From the NCBI GenBank assembly GCA_022559985.1, contig JAFJTR010000003.1, positions 806,001-870,000 of the forward strand: 64,000 nt of DNA. The letters are read 5' to 3'. A program made the position numbers and the translations under genes. The notes beneath the pieces are model-generated. The model did not search any database. It worked only from the letters and a program-made list of their open reading frames with translations, and was not told the DNA's origin. Below are positions 35,517 to 47,052 of the stretch, piece by piece (positions within the stretch are counted from its first letter, which is position 1; each line of letters starts with the position of its first letter). The stretch is from Parastagonospora avenae f. sp. tritici 18332-5 (lineage: Eukaryota; Ascomycota; Dothideomycetes; Pleosporales; Phaeosphaeriaceae).

Positions 35517-37550
35517 ATGCCGTCGATTCTCTCCGACGAGGACAAGCAGACGGTGAAGCGCACCGTGCCCAAGTCGGCGAACAAGATCCACGCCGTCGCC
35601 GTTGCGAAGCTGTACATTGCCTATCCCGACAGGCACCGATGGACGTACACGGGATTGCAGGGCGCCGCAGTGCTGGCCAATGACTTGGTCGGCAACACTT
35701 TTTGGCTGAAGATGGTGGACATATCGGTAGGTGGGCATGGAGTGAAGTGCGAGGAAAAAGGCTAATGACATACAGGCTGCAAGCCGCGGCGTGATATGGG
35801 ACCAGGAGATTTACGACACGTTTTCATACAACCAGGACCGCGTCTTTTTCCACACGTTTGAGCTCGAGGACTGCTTGGCGGCACTGTCGTTTGCCGATGA
35901 GAAGGAGGCCAAGACGTTCAAGAAGAAGCTCGACGACCGCGAGAAGAATGCGCACAAGAACACCAAGAACAAGCCCTTTGGTGCCGCAGCCGGGACCAGC
36001 AGAGGGCCTGCCACCAATGGCAAGAGCTCTGGACACGGGCTTTTGGGGGGTCTCTTTGGCCACCGCAACTCGTCGGCCTCTGCGCAGCCGCCTGCGCACT
36101 CGATAATACCCCCGTCGTCGAATATCACATCGCCGTCGCAAAGCACCTTTTCGCCCGCGCCGAGCTCTAGAAGCTCTGCAATCGACACAACCGACCCCTC
36201 ATGGCAGCCGCTGCTCAAGGAACTGCTGGCCATGGGTATTACCGAAGACCAGATTGAAGAAAACGCCGACTTTATCAAGCTGTACATTGAGCAGAGGAAG
36301 ACGGAGGAGAGTCTCAAGGCTGAACAAAACGAGAAGAGATCACGGGCGCCACCACCACCACCTCCGCCGAGTGCCCCAGTACGAGGAGCAATCAGCCCCC
36401 AGCACACGGGCAGCACGACTGCTTCCAAACGAGGACCTCCGCCTGCACCGCCGCCAGCTCGTCGGACAAAGACCGAGGCGCCTGGCATCAATCGCAATTC
36501 GTCTGCAAGCCCAGCACCGCCGTCTCCGCCCCGAGAGCCCTCGCCGCCTCCTGGACCACCCAAACCAGTCTTTAGAGCACCGCCACCCATTGCAGAAGCT
36601 GGCAAATTCGCAAATCTCCCCCCAGCGCCACCAAACAGATCACGAGCTTCTTCCAATGTTACGAATCCAGGTCCCCCACCTCCACCTCGACCCCCCAAGA
36701 CACCTGCAAACGACGACGAGAAGCCAGCAGGATCGAGATTCGGCGTGCCACCTCCCTTTACTGGCAATAGGGTGCCCTCGGGAGCTCCACCGCCGCCTCC
36801 AAGTCGAGGACCCGTTCCACCTCCCCCACCAGCGCGAGACACACCTTCCGCACCTCCGCCATTACCACCGAAGACGTCGGCAGCGCCCAGTCCTCCGCCT
36901 CCACCTCCTCCAGCTCCAGTGCACGCCGCACCTCCTCCACTGCCACCCTCGTCCTCTCGCCCCATCCCGCCGCCTCCATCAGGCGGAGCTCCTCCTCCAC
37001 CACCGCTACCACCGACGTCCGCGATCCCGCCGCCGCCCCCGATGCCGAACAAATCAGTGCCTCCTCCACCACCAATGCCCGGGAACGCAGTCCCTCCACC
37101 CCCGACGATGCCAAACAGTGGCGCACCACCTCCTCCACCCCCAATGCCACCGGGTTCTGGACCTCCACCCCCTCCGCCAATGCCACCGAGAGATGCCGGC
37201 CCACCACCACCCCCAGGAGGCGCCCCTCCCCTACCAAAGCCGGCCGCTGGACGAGACGGCCTGCTTGCAGATATTCGTGGGGGTGCGAGGTTGAAGAAGG
37301 TTTCGGATGCAGAAAAGAGAGATCGCAGTCAGGCAGCCGTGCCTGGGACAGAGCCTCCTGCTGGCGCTGCTGGTGGCAGTGGACCTGCTACGCCTGGAGG
37401 AGAAGCTGGTTTGGCCGGTGCGCTGGCGAGTGCGTTGGCTGCGAGGAAGGCGAAAGTTAGTCACAGTGGTGAGTATTTGGGACTATTAAGGGTATACGGG
37501 ATTATGCTAATTTGTGTACAGATGATGAGTCGGACAAGGATGATTGGTAG
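35517..37550 (+). CDS. LAS17: Wiskott-Aldrich syndrome protein homologue Las17
   Basis: Exons 35517-35726, 35776-37468 and 37522-37550 give 643 residues. An N-terminal WH1 domain (about 18-130; HRWTYTGLQGAAVL, FFHTFELEDCLAALSFADEKEA) is followed by a basic linker, a long polyproline region (about 250-530) that binds SH3 proteins and profilin, a WH2 motif (LLADIRGGARLKKV) and an acidic end DDESDKDDW with the final Trp that contacts Arp2/3. This is the full domain order of fungal WASP, which activates Arp2/3-driven actin assembly in endocytic patches. The acidic tail is completed by a 29-nt last exon. A 413-codon Gly-rich frame on the opposite strand is a shadow of the proline codons. Confidence 0.96.
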
Positions 37551-38034
37551 ATGAGGATGAAGTGAGACGAATAGAGAATGCAATCCACGTAGAGCCTCGA
37601 TGAGTGGCTCCCGCCCGTCGAGAAAGCGATCACATTCACAACAACCAGCATGACGAGACATGCCGAATGTGTGGCAAGATGAGAAACAAGTGCGGCGAGA
37701 CGAAGTGATGAAGAGCTGGAGAGTGTGGAAGATTGAAGTATAAACTTGGTTCGAAAGTTCAAATGCATATCCATATCTGCAAGTCCTGCAAACATCCCTT
37801 GGCGTGGTGCGGAAAGGGCCATGGAGCCCATCACAGCACAAAACTGAATAACGTCATCACCGAGCGCGATTATCACGGTAATTACTATTCGATCAAAACA
37901 ACCCCTACGATGGCTGCAACTTGACCGCAATCACACTTCAACAAAACCACATCAGCAATCAATAAAACTTGGAAGTATGACTGGAAAATTCTATCCGCTA
38001 ATATATACAAAGAAGACAACAGATCCACCCCACA
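37551..38034. other. Intergenic between convergent LAS17 and metalloreductase
   Basis: This 484-bp interval lies between two 3' ends. Open frames of up to 142 codons are seen on the minus strand but extend from non-ATG starts and show no domain. Confidence 0.5.
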
Positions 38035-40089
38035 TCAATAACTAAAACTCTCCGTATGCAGATAAATCCCCTGCGCTCCCGTGCCCTTGTGCACAGCCCT
38101 TTCATCGCTCAGCGCACACACATCCCTCTTGACGCCCGCGACGAGGCTGGTGGGCCCGCATACGACGACCGCGGCTTCCCCGAGCGCGGACTCGAGAGAG
38201 CGGCGGATTATACTGCGGGTCTGCGGACGGCCTGTGTGCAGGGTTATGGAGGGGTGGACGGGCGCTGATGTGGATAAAGTCGACTCCAGGCGAGAATTCC
38301 GTGTACAGCAGCACGGCGCGGTGTTTTCTTGGGTGTTTGCCTCGTCGACTGTATTTCTGCAATTGCAAGGCGTGTTTGACGTGGTTGACGAAGTGGAGTC
38401 GCGCACGTTTGTTGAGAGCATGGCTTTTTCGTCCGAGGGGATGGATTTGTGGCGGAGCGTTGGTGTACTGCTTTTCTTCTGTGGTGCAGTTACGCTGGAT
38501 GATAGGGTATTGTGCTCCTCTGTAAACGTCTCGTCGCAGGTGATGTACACCCCCATCTCCAACTTGGCATCCCGCAATCTTTCCTGCAAGATCTCAAAGT
38601 CCGCCGCAATAGCAGACAAATGTGCTGCGAACCAGCCTAATTGGGCCCGACTTTTGACGACCCAGATGAACCGGACGTGGCGCGTGACGGCGCCGATTTG
38701 GCGGGCAAAGAATGAGCGGGTGCTAGAATTCGAAGTGGTGGTTTCGCGCCAGCCGTGGAGAATGTCACGGAGCAGGGGGAGGGTGAATGTGGCGCCTGTG
38801 CTGCCGGCGAGGAGGATTACGCTGTCGAATTGGCGGAGGGGGCGGAGTGTGCCGTAGGGGCCTTCGATTGTGACTGTTTTGATCCTATGGGATTGTTAGA
38901 TCTACAGCGTACAAGTGGCAGTTGTGACAGGGGCTTACTTTGTGGTAGCACCCGACTTCTCGGCGTGTTTGAAGATGCGCTTTGTACCGCCTTTTTCAGA
39001 CTTTATCAAAAACTCCATCACGCCATCTTCGGGAGTCGAAGCTACCGTGAAAGGGTGGCTTTGCAGTGGAACGACGGAATGGCATGATAGGAAAACGTGC
39101 TGTCCTGGTGTCCAGCTAATCGGCGGGTTTTGAATGACAACTCTTGTCGTGTTATGAGGCAAAGCCGTAAACTCAGCTTTGCAAGCCAAAAGACCCTGCC
39201 CTCTCTGCTTCGGATGGAAAAGCGATACATTCGCATAAAGCACGCGAATCGCCCGTACGACGCGGTCGAAGAAGAATAGCGCAACAGGCACCCACACATA
39301 GCCTTTTGTATCCCTGGGAATGTGAATATACACAAAGCCCAGAAACACTCCAAACGAGACGAGATGCTGCACCACGAATAGCTCGTAATTCCATCCTCGG
39401 ATGGGCGTCATGGAGCTGATCACAATCCACACCAACACTGACCACGCAGCCAGTCCTTTCCATGCCAGCTCATCGTTTTTGAGCTTGTAAGGAATGTACT
39501 TGTACTGATCCCACGACGCGAAGAAATACCCCATGTGAATCGTCGCAGTCAAAAGCATGGTCCGCGCACACCATCGATGCAGCCAATTCAAGCGCTCGTA
39601 GCTCACGCCACTGAGATATCCGACGACGTTATTCTTGCCCGCAAGCAAGAAAATCAACGGGACCTGCCCCAACGTCACGACGCCGCAGCGAAACGCTACA
39701 TCTTCCTTGGTAAATCGGCCAGTCAAATCCAGACCATATAGACACAGGACGATCAGAGTAACAGCATTGGCGAGCACCAAGCTCGCTCGCCCGACTGATG
39801 GAAGGCGAAATATGCGATTCTTGAACGGTATGTGCAGGGAGTAATTCGACGCTTCGCGTGTCAACGCATACACTGTCGCGACACCGAGTGTCAGCCATGA
39901 ACTTGGCTTCGCGGGGGTTCGGGTCCCTGATTTCGCAGCGGAAAGTCGCTGTCTGCATAGGACGTGGTTGTAAACGTTTACGAGGGAAGCGACGCCGATT
40001 GCGCTTCCCACCATGGCCCAGTAGATTTTGGGAAAGTCGTAGAGTTTGGGGAGGGCTGCTGAGCCCATGTCCATGTGGTGGTGGCTCAT
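38035..40089 (-). CDS. FRE-type ferric/cupric metalloreductase
   Basis: Exons 40089-38939 and 38884-38035 encode 666 residues. The N-terminus is MSHHHMDMG, rich in His and Met. Transmembrane helices of the ferric-reductase domain carry the heme-ligand histidines (LHRW, ATIHMG, VQHLVS, VYIHIP). The cytosolic part has the FAD site HPFTVAS and the NAD(P)H-binding GSTGATFTLPLLRD, then RFIWVVKSRAQLGWF. It should reduce Fe3+ or Cu2+ at the plasma membrane. Between the last NADPH-domain strands there is a polar insertion with clustered cysteines (557, 559 and 575-577). The gene diverges from a Ctr copper transporter, which favours a copper role. Intron 54 nt. The exact metal is inferred. Confidence 0.92.
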
Positions 40090-41010
40090 ACTGGAGGCTT
40101 AAAGGCCTTATCGGCCTCTGTCTCGTTTGTGCTTCGTATGTTTCTTCTTTTGCGATCATTCGGTGCTGTTCGTGAAGCACGACGTGTAGGGGTAAAAGCT
40201 GGGGTCGTTGGTCTATCGCATGATCGTCGTTGGATTGGCACGGACTGTGGCCATGTAGTGCTGACTACCGAATATCACAATATCGGTGTTAATCACAACC
40301 TTTGCGGTTCGTGTGAATAAGATGAAAGCAGTATGTGTGTACCGTAAGATGCACCGACGGTTGCGCACAACGTTGGACCGCATGCTACTGCACAAGCGCC
40401 GGACGGTTCTTGCGATGCTTCCCCAAAGTATGTAAGGTGGGGCCGATCTAGTTGTAGCAGCCCCCAGACTGTAACAAGCATTATTTAGCGCGCCCGATGC
40501 GGCTAAATCTGCTCAAAGTCGCTCCTTCTTTACGGCTCTTTGGACGTCGCGTTGCATGATCCATGCCCAGAAGGAACTCTCACAGGCCGCCCCTGGCTTC
40601 GTCCAGGTGGGCAATTTCTGAGATGTGTCACAGGCCATTGTCAGCGCATATGTTTACACGACCTTACGCCGCGTGCTTCAGCCCAGCCTTGACATTGCTT
40701 GACTGTCGCATAATCGCACGCATTCGCGCTCAGGTGTCTACGAATCTCTCTCGGCATCAGGCATCCTCTGCTCATGCATTAATGCGCCATCGTCTCTGCA
40801 TCAGCGCATCCGGCCAAATCATACTCGTCTTACCCGAAGCCGTGGTTGTATAAGCGGCCGCGCGCCCGTCACCCTTTGACTGGCAGTCTGGAACTCATAA
40901 ACCCACCATTGCGAAGTCGATCACCCCGCTACTATAGTCTGCATCTGCAACTGTCACTGGCATAATCTGATCCAACTTCTACCAATCTCTTCTACAACTG
41001 CAACTTCACA
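40090..41010. promoter_or_regulatory. Shared promoter of metalloreductase and Ctr transporter
   Basis: This 921-bp region lies between two divergent starts. Two identical TCTGCTCA sites (40508-40515 and 40767-40774) resemble the TGTGCTCA/TTTGCTC elements bound by fungal copper sensor Mac1. A CTTATC (GATA-type) box lies at about 40102. Function of these sites is inferred only. No gene is seen inside. Confidence 0.45.
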
Positions 41011-41659
41011 ATGGTTGCTCACGGAGACGAACACATGGAGGGCATGGGCGGCATGGCCATGGGGTCGACCGCAGGGTCGACTGGGCACTCGCATACTGGA
41101 ATGACCATGGCCTTTTTCACAGCAACCGACACCCCATTGTACTCCATGTCATGGACGCCAAACTCGGCCGGCACATATGCAGCAACGTGCATATTCCTCA
41201 TTTTCCTCGCCGTTACACTGCGCGCAATCTTCACGGCAAAGTCGTACCTGGAAATCAAGGCCGTTGAGGGCGCATTGAAGCGAAGATATGTTGTTGTAGC
41301 AGGGGAAAAGATGGTTAGCGAACGGGCCTCCAACGACGGCGACTCGGTTACTGGCATCCTCACTACAAACGGAGTTCGAGAAGATGTCCGAATAGTCTCG
41401 GCGCCTGTCAAACATGTCCAACCGTGGAGATTTGGCGTGGATCTGCCACGAGCACTCATTATGACGGTAGCGACTGCTGTTGGTTATCTTCTGTAAGTCA
41501 TATCCGTTACCGTACCACCATTGGAACACCTGCTAACCATGGTACAGTATGCTCGCGGTCATGACTATGAACGTCGGCTATTTCCTATCCGTCCTTGCAG
41601 GCGGTTTTATTGGAGAGTTGGCGTTTGGACGATTCAATAATGCAGGAATGAGCATGTGA
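41011..41659 (+). CDS. Ctr-family copper transporter
   Basis: Exons 41011-41492 and 41548-41659 give 197 residues. The extracellular N-terminus is rich in Met and His (HMEGMGGMAMG, HSHTGMTM), which captures Cu+. The first membrane segment is about residues 53-72. A cytosolic loop precedes the second segment, which carries the MLAVM (MxxxM) selectivity motif, and the third carries GGFIG (GxxxG) used for trimer packing. These are the defining Ctr features. The protein should import reduced copper across the plasma or vacuolar membrane. The intron splits the second membrane segment just before MxxxM. Its neighbours are a metalloreductase, transcribed away from it, and a BIM1-like copper protein downstream. 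Confidence 0.95.
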
Positions 41660-42352
41660 AGCAGGAATAGCGCACTGTTGTTCCTTTTGACTACTGTAAT
41701 ATCTGGTTCACCAATATAATCTTGTACCATGAATCTAGTAGCACATGACCGATGACCGTCTCTGTGCCACTGTCTGCTCAACGGCTTCCACCTTGGCCTC
41801 CACCACTTGTGTGACTATAAAGCTTGACTGACAATTTGAAGGCGAACTCTATTCAAGACATTGTATCCTGGCTATTCCCGTGCTCAAAGCCTTTGTTCTG
41901 GAAACCCACCAGGCCGAGGCCATTCCAAGCACAGGATAGTTCCAACTCTGGAGGAGCACTCATCCTTGTTGACGCTAGGGGCAGCCACCTCTAGCCTAAC
42001 CACCGCAGAAACGTGCTCACCTGCATGCCACCCGCTTTCCGGAGGCTCTGCACTCTGGCAAAACCAACCAGTGCTCCATAATCCTGCTCACCTACTGATT
42101 GCGTGTTAGAGGCTGTTTTCGCGCCTACTAGTTGGGTAAACGCGCTCGCCACGCGACTTGGGGAATGCACGGCGCAGCGGGGGAGGTGCGCCGTGATTGC
42201 AATAAATAGTAAGCTTCAGTCGCGCCGAGTACATACTTTGGTTGCTTGCTTGTGCACTTTTTTCTCCCGTTGCTAGATTTATCTCTCTTAAGACCCTTTG
42301 ATACCTGCATCTTCCCTCCTCGGACTTTCCAACCAATCTCTCCGTCGTCACC
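41660..42352. promoter_or_regulatory. Intergenic with recurrent TGCTCA sites upstream of BIM1-like gene
   Basis: This 693-bp region holds the Ctr 3' end and the promoter of the BIM1-like gene. CGTGCTCA occurs twice (41879-41886 and 42013-42020) and CCTGCTCA once (42084-42091), all on the plus strand, matching the core seen between the reductase and Ctr genes. They are candidate copper-response elements. No gene is seen. Confidence 0.45.
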
Positions 42353-43058
42353 ATGCTTTCCAACACTCTCCTCGCTCTCGCGCTTATCCCCGCCTCCCTC
42401 GCACACTTTACCCTCGACTGGCCCAAGGCCCGTGGCTTCGACGACGACAAGGAGCCTGATTTCCCTTGCGGCGGCTTCAACGATGTCTCGTCAGAGCGCG
42501 CAGACTTCCCCATCAGCGGCGGCCCAATCCAGCTGAACATGGGCCACGAGCAGACCAATGTCGCCGTGTACCTGGCGATTGGCGACAACCCCGGGAGCGC
42601 ATTCAACGTTGTCATGCGCCAGCAATTCGTCGTCACTGGCCTGGGAAACTTCTGCATGGGTCAACTCAGCGTACCGGCGGGCGTAAATGTCACTGATGGA
42701 ACCAAGGGCACCATTCAGGTTGTGTCGAATGCACACGGAGAGGGTGGGTTGTACCAGGTATGACCGTTTTGCAAGAAATGCGTGCGCAATGTGTGGCTAA
42801 TTGTTCATTCAGTGCTCCGACGTCACTTTCCGCTCCAACTCTCTCTCCCAGTCCGACTACGACAGCCACTGCAAGAACAACACTGGCATCGCCATCTCCC
42901 AGCAAGGCATGTCTGGCAACCCCAATGGCACATCGAGCGGCACCCCGAGTTCGTCTGGAAGTGCGGCTGCTTCAGCTCCTACAGGTGCTGCATCACATGT
43001 CAAGGCGGCTTCGTGGCTCATGGGCGCGGTTGGTGCGGCTGGTCTCGCATTGTTATAG
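42353..43058 (+). CDS. BIM1/X325-like GPI-anchored copper-binding protein
   Basis: Exons 42353-42757 and 42813-43058 encode 216 residues. A 17-residue signal peptide (ending ASLA) leaves His18 as the mature N-terminus (HFTLDWP), as needed for a histidine brace. Then come RGFDDDKEPDFPCGGF and MGHEQTNVAVYL, which supplies the second His; both are hallmarks of the X325/Bim1 family of LPMO-like proteins. A Ser/Gly/Ala linker and hydrophobic tail indicate GPI anchoring. Family members bind Cu2+ and, as shown for Cryptococcus Bim1, help deliver copper to Ctr1; they are not known to cleave polysaccharide. The position directly after a Ctr gene fits that role. The intron is 55 nt. Confidence 0.9.
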
Positions 43059-44001
43059 ATATAAACTTCGAAAGCTCGGTTCATAAAATACGCGCAATTG
43101 TAATCACATTCATTTTTTGTTCTCTTCGAAAGACTGCCCAGCTACATGACAAGTCCCGTGACTGTCCCAATCGGACGCACTCGGATGCTTAATCCGCAAT
43201 CGCCAAATTCCCACCCTTTTCGGTTGGTGTTCAACCGCAGATCTGAATCCTGCCGCCGCCCCTCCTTTCAATCCCTGTCGAGTTTTCCCCGGATCAGCAC
43301 CGTCTGCTGGGACACAGTCAGCCTCATCAAACTCAATGGTCCAACATGTGTTCGTTCCCAAATCGGAAAGTATTGGTGCGTCTTATGTATGTCGATTTAT
43401 GTTGTAATGCGTGCACACTTTGTTGTAGGCGTTTAATGTGCCAAGATTTGGTCAGCGAGAGAAAGTGTGGCGTGGTTGGGGGTGAAGGATGGACTTATGG
43501 GGTTTGTTGATCTAGTGTGTGTTCACAAGGATCTGGATAGTAATGCTTATCTATGCTCACGTTGGTGGTGGACCGACTCCGAGTTATCACAAATTCCGAC
43601 CAATAACTCTATAGACTAGGTATATCTATTGCCACTTCGCAGTCAGCTTGTACGTTCCCCACTACAGTGATGCTATATGTTTGCACGAAATGCTATTCGC
43701 ATACGAGTTTCCCATCTTTTCTGTTCCAATCAAGTTGACCCAACATGTCGACCAACAATGCCAAACCTATCCAACCACCAGATTCAAACAATGTACGCTC
43801 TTCCTCTGTTTCACATATCTTTACCTCATCAAAAAGTGAAAGCTGTCCATCCGCCCTCCTCACTTTCACCCCTCCCATCTCTAACACCACTGATCCATAA
43901 TGTTCCACATCCCTCTCGAACAACCAAGACAACCAACCAACAATTCACTGAAACATAGCAAACGCAATCCATACTCACGATTACAAAAGTAAGCTCCCAC
44001 C
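43059..44001. other. Intergenic, no gene recognised
   Basis: About 940 bp with only short open frames (up to 96 codons) and no domain. The right end is rich in C/T and CCAACCAACC-type runs and forms the leader of the next small gene. Confidence 0.45.
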
Positions 44002-44334
44002 ATGCCCTACCCCAAGAAATATCAAAACATGCCAATTCCAGGCGCATTCGTTCGTACGTCCCGGTTCACAGAGCACATCGACTTGGACATGTCTAATTCA
44101 CACCAGAACGACACCCCCAAACTCATCCCGCACGATCAGCCCGTTGAGACGACGGAAAACCGCTCTTCTCCGCGCACAAGTTTCGACGACTTCGTCCCGG
44201 CTGAGAAGATGAGTACGTGGGGCAAGGAGGACGACAAGGTCGCAGAGAAGAAGAGGAAGAGTAGTTTGAGGACGAGGGCGAGGGAGAAGGTGGAGGGGTT
44301 GGTGGGGAAAAAGAAGGGGTATGGGAAGGTGTAA
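44002..44334 (+). CDS. Small basic hypothetical protein
   Basis: A single exon of 110 residues. The start has a good fungal context (CCCACCATGCCC). The protein is hydrophilic: an N-terminal YPKKYQNMPIPGAFVRTSRFTEH segment, an acidic-polar middle, and a Lys/Arg-rich C-terminal helix (about 78-110). I recognise no family. Ending KKKGYGKV close to a convergent Hsp70-like gene (156 bp between stops). Coding status rests on start context, codon texture and compact length, so it is moderate. Confidence 0.55.
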   Translation: MPYPKKYQNMPIPGAFVRTSRFTEHIDLDMSNSHQNDTPKLIPHDQPVETTENRSSPRTSFDDFVPAEKMSTWGKEDDKVAEKKRKSSLRTRAREKVEGLVGKKKGYGKV

Positions 44335-44490
44335 GGGAGTTGAACCCGGATTTGAACCTTCGTGTTGGTCTTCAGCGCAATGCTGTGCGATTTTCGTAAC
44401 TTTTGCAGTTCTATGTTATGTGTTTGTCGGCAGGGTAGATCTTCTTCGACGACTTAAATAGGTCCTCGTTTACGATTGGCTTCTTCATCC

Positions 44491-46626
44491 TCAATGAAAC
44501 TTTGCCTCCACGCTTCCATACCTCACTCCATCAACTTTGAGCTCAAACACCAAGCCAGCACTTGCTATCCGCATATCAAGTGTAAAGTCCAGGTTATCAA
44601 ACTCGACTCCCTTGGTCGTCGTCAGTCGCGTGAACAAGGTCCTGGGCACCGTGTTCAAATCAGTGGTGAGCGTGCAGACATTGATCAGTCCTTTTTGGAA
44701 CGAGTCTGACGCAACTTCCGCGTCGCATGCAATGAGATCGTCTTCCACAATGAGCGATTGACCAGGTCGGAAGTTGCGCGTATAGTGGAATGATATGGGC
44801 GTGGTTTCGGAGACTTGCGCGCCCTGATGGGGAGTTAGTGGCGTTTAAATCGTGATTGGAAAGATCCATACCTTTGCAATATGCCACTGCATACGATCGC
44901 TGACCATCCACCGCTCCCACAGTGGACTCCAATACCTGTCTGATATCGGATGTTTTGCTTCGTCGAATACAGTGGCGTAACTAGTGCCGTAATGCCATCG
45001 GCTTCGACGGCTGACTACCATGCTGCCCTCCACACCCCTCAGTACGGCGCCCCTGACAACCGCAGTCCAGGCATGTATGGGATGGTAAATCTCCACTGAT
45101 TGTGGAGCGCTGTGGGCGACAGCATGCGTTGGCCTTTCAGTATAAGGCGGAGGTGGCGCCGTGTTGAAGTGTGACTTGAGCCGGCCGTAGAGATAATTGC
45201 TCTGCCCGAAGCCACCTACCAGCACGATACCGCATACCAGACCCCCCCTTTGCCGTATGCTCTCAACCTGGCCTTCTACCAGACTAATGACTTGATCGAC
45301 GACGGGATCAAATATATCCTTGACCTGCTCTGCACTCATGACCAAGAAGCCAGAGTCTAAGCCAGCCTCTTCGTCATCGGGGAGACCAGGTAGTGGGATA
45401 TTGACTTCAGCGTGTTCATCTTCGTTGAAGTTGCGCTTGACGAACTCTTCAAAATACTTTAGACCCATGTTCCACGTCTTTTGCTTCTTCTCGCGCATCC
45501 AATTGTATCGTTCAGTACCGATGCGCTGCTTGACGTGGTCTTCGAATCGATAGTTTAGGAAAGCTGAGCCACACAGACCGCCTGTTCCGACTGCGCTTTC
45601 TTCGACGCGGAGAGGATTGAGCTGAAGGATCTTGTACGCTATCAAGTCGACCGTACCACCACCTACTCAGAGTCAACGTTTGCGCCTTTTTGTGATGCCT
45701 GGCAAAGACTTACCAGCATCGCAAACAATAAAGTTGTCGCCAATCTTCAGATGGTTCGGCTGGATAGCCTTTAGCGTGTAGACTGCTGCAGCTTCAGGTT
45801 CCGAAATGAGTTGCAACTCATGACGCTTGCCCATACCGGCTTTCTCTGCTGCCTTCAAGGTCGCATCCTTTGCCGAATCTGACCAAACGGCCGGAACGGT
45901 CAAGACGAATTGAACCTTGGTCATGCTCATAAAAGTCTCGCCATATCGCCGGGTCAAAGTCTCCATTGTATGCTTGTATATTTGCGCCAGGTAGTCTGAG
46001 ACTGCTTCCATGACTGTCTTGTCATATTTCCGTAATTGCGCAGCTGTCTCGAGGGGCGACACGAAATGTGGTAATTTTTGGTTTCTATCCAAGAAGAGCT
46101 TGACGCATCGGAGGCGCGTCTCGTCTGGCTTGAACTGGAACCCCCATTTTATCGTCTGCGCTGGCTTTGTAGTGGTCTCGACCGATGATGTTGAATCGTT
46201 TCGCGTTGTGGTGGCTTCGTTGTACCCGATCTCGGTTGGCACCTTGTCAGATGTGATTCCTAACGTCCATGAGCTCAATGAGGTATGTTGCTGCCTGACT
46301 GCGATTTTGCGTACCATTGCCTCCTGGCCATGTCTTGATGATGTCAATGTCCTCGGGGCTGGCCGAGTATACTGCTGCCACGCCTATATTACTTCAGTCT
46401 TTGATCCTGACAAGATCGTCCAGTTGTCTAACCCACCGCTATAAGTGGTACCAAAATCGACACCCACAATTAAACGGTCTTGTGGTATGGTCGAAGATGA
46501 GCGCGCGCCCACAGCAACACTTGTGTTTCCCCCTGGATTGAACGCAAAAGGGACATTGCTCCCTCGTTTGTCCTGCGTACCGTTCATTATACGTAGATCA
46601 ATCTGTTGCACTGAGCTGGCGCTCAT
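44491..46626 (-). CDS. Hsp70-like ATPase-domain protein
   Basis: Exons 46626-46437, 46383-46315, 46259-45714, 45662-44872 and 44823-44491 give 642 residues. The actin-fold ATPase motifs are present: phosphate 1 VGVDFGTTYSG (residues 54-64), ISEPEAAAVYTL as connect 1, phosphate 2 VCDAGGGTVDL, and VGGFGQSNYLYGRL as the adenosine motif. The C-terminal region does not resemble the standard Hsp70 substrate domain and there is no EEVD or HDEL end, so this is one of the divergent fungal Hsp70-like paralogues of unknown client. An N-terminal 50-residue polar extension precedes the fold. All introns are GT-AG, 49-55 nt. It diverges from the coiled-coil gene at 47053. Confidence 0.9.
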
Positions 46627-47052
46627 GTAGCAGACTGAAGCCCTGGTCTATCGCGGCGCGTGGGTGATGCGGGGCGGCAACTGGCGAAGCGCAGCACCAG
46701 TTCATAAGGACGCAATAGCAGCAGAGCGAGCAAGACCCCGAGGTCATGAATACGTCTGCCTGGGAAGCATTGGAAGACTGAGGCACCTGCGAATGAAGTG
46801 CGACGCGATGCTGAAGCCTGAAGGGCGTGCAGCTACCTAGCTGCGGCTGTGACGATCGTCAGTCAGCCTCGCGTGGCTGTCGACATGCGGGGCTTCTGCA
46901 CTCTTGCATATGCCGATGTCATGCTGGCGAAGCCTAGAGGCTATTGCAGCATGATGAGAGAAGTTGTTGTTGATTATTCCGACCGTGAGCTCATGCGATG
47001 GGCGTTCTTTCCGACCCGCCCCTGACGTCTTCGGAACGCTAAAGTCACAGGT
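46627..47052. promoter_or_regulatory. Divergent promoter, Hsp70-like and coiled-coil genes
   Basis: A 426-bp interval between two starts on opposite strands. No heat-shock element was confidently seen and no gene is inside. Confidence 0.4.

Noticed and set aside
35811..37052. Minus-strand Gly-rich open frame of 413 codons
   Set aside because: It is the complement of the LAS17 proline-codon region; the Gly/Val composition follows from that.
44335..44400. tRNA-like sequence on the minus strand (GGTTCAAATCC B-box match)
   Set aside because: The flanking bases cannot form a T-stem or acceptor stem, and no A-box was found at the right distance.
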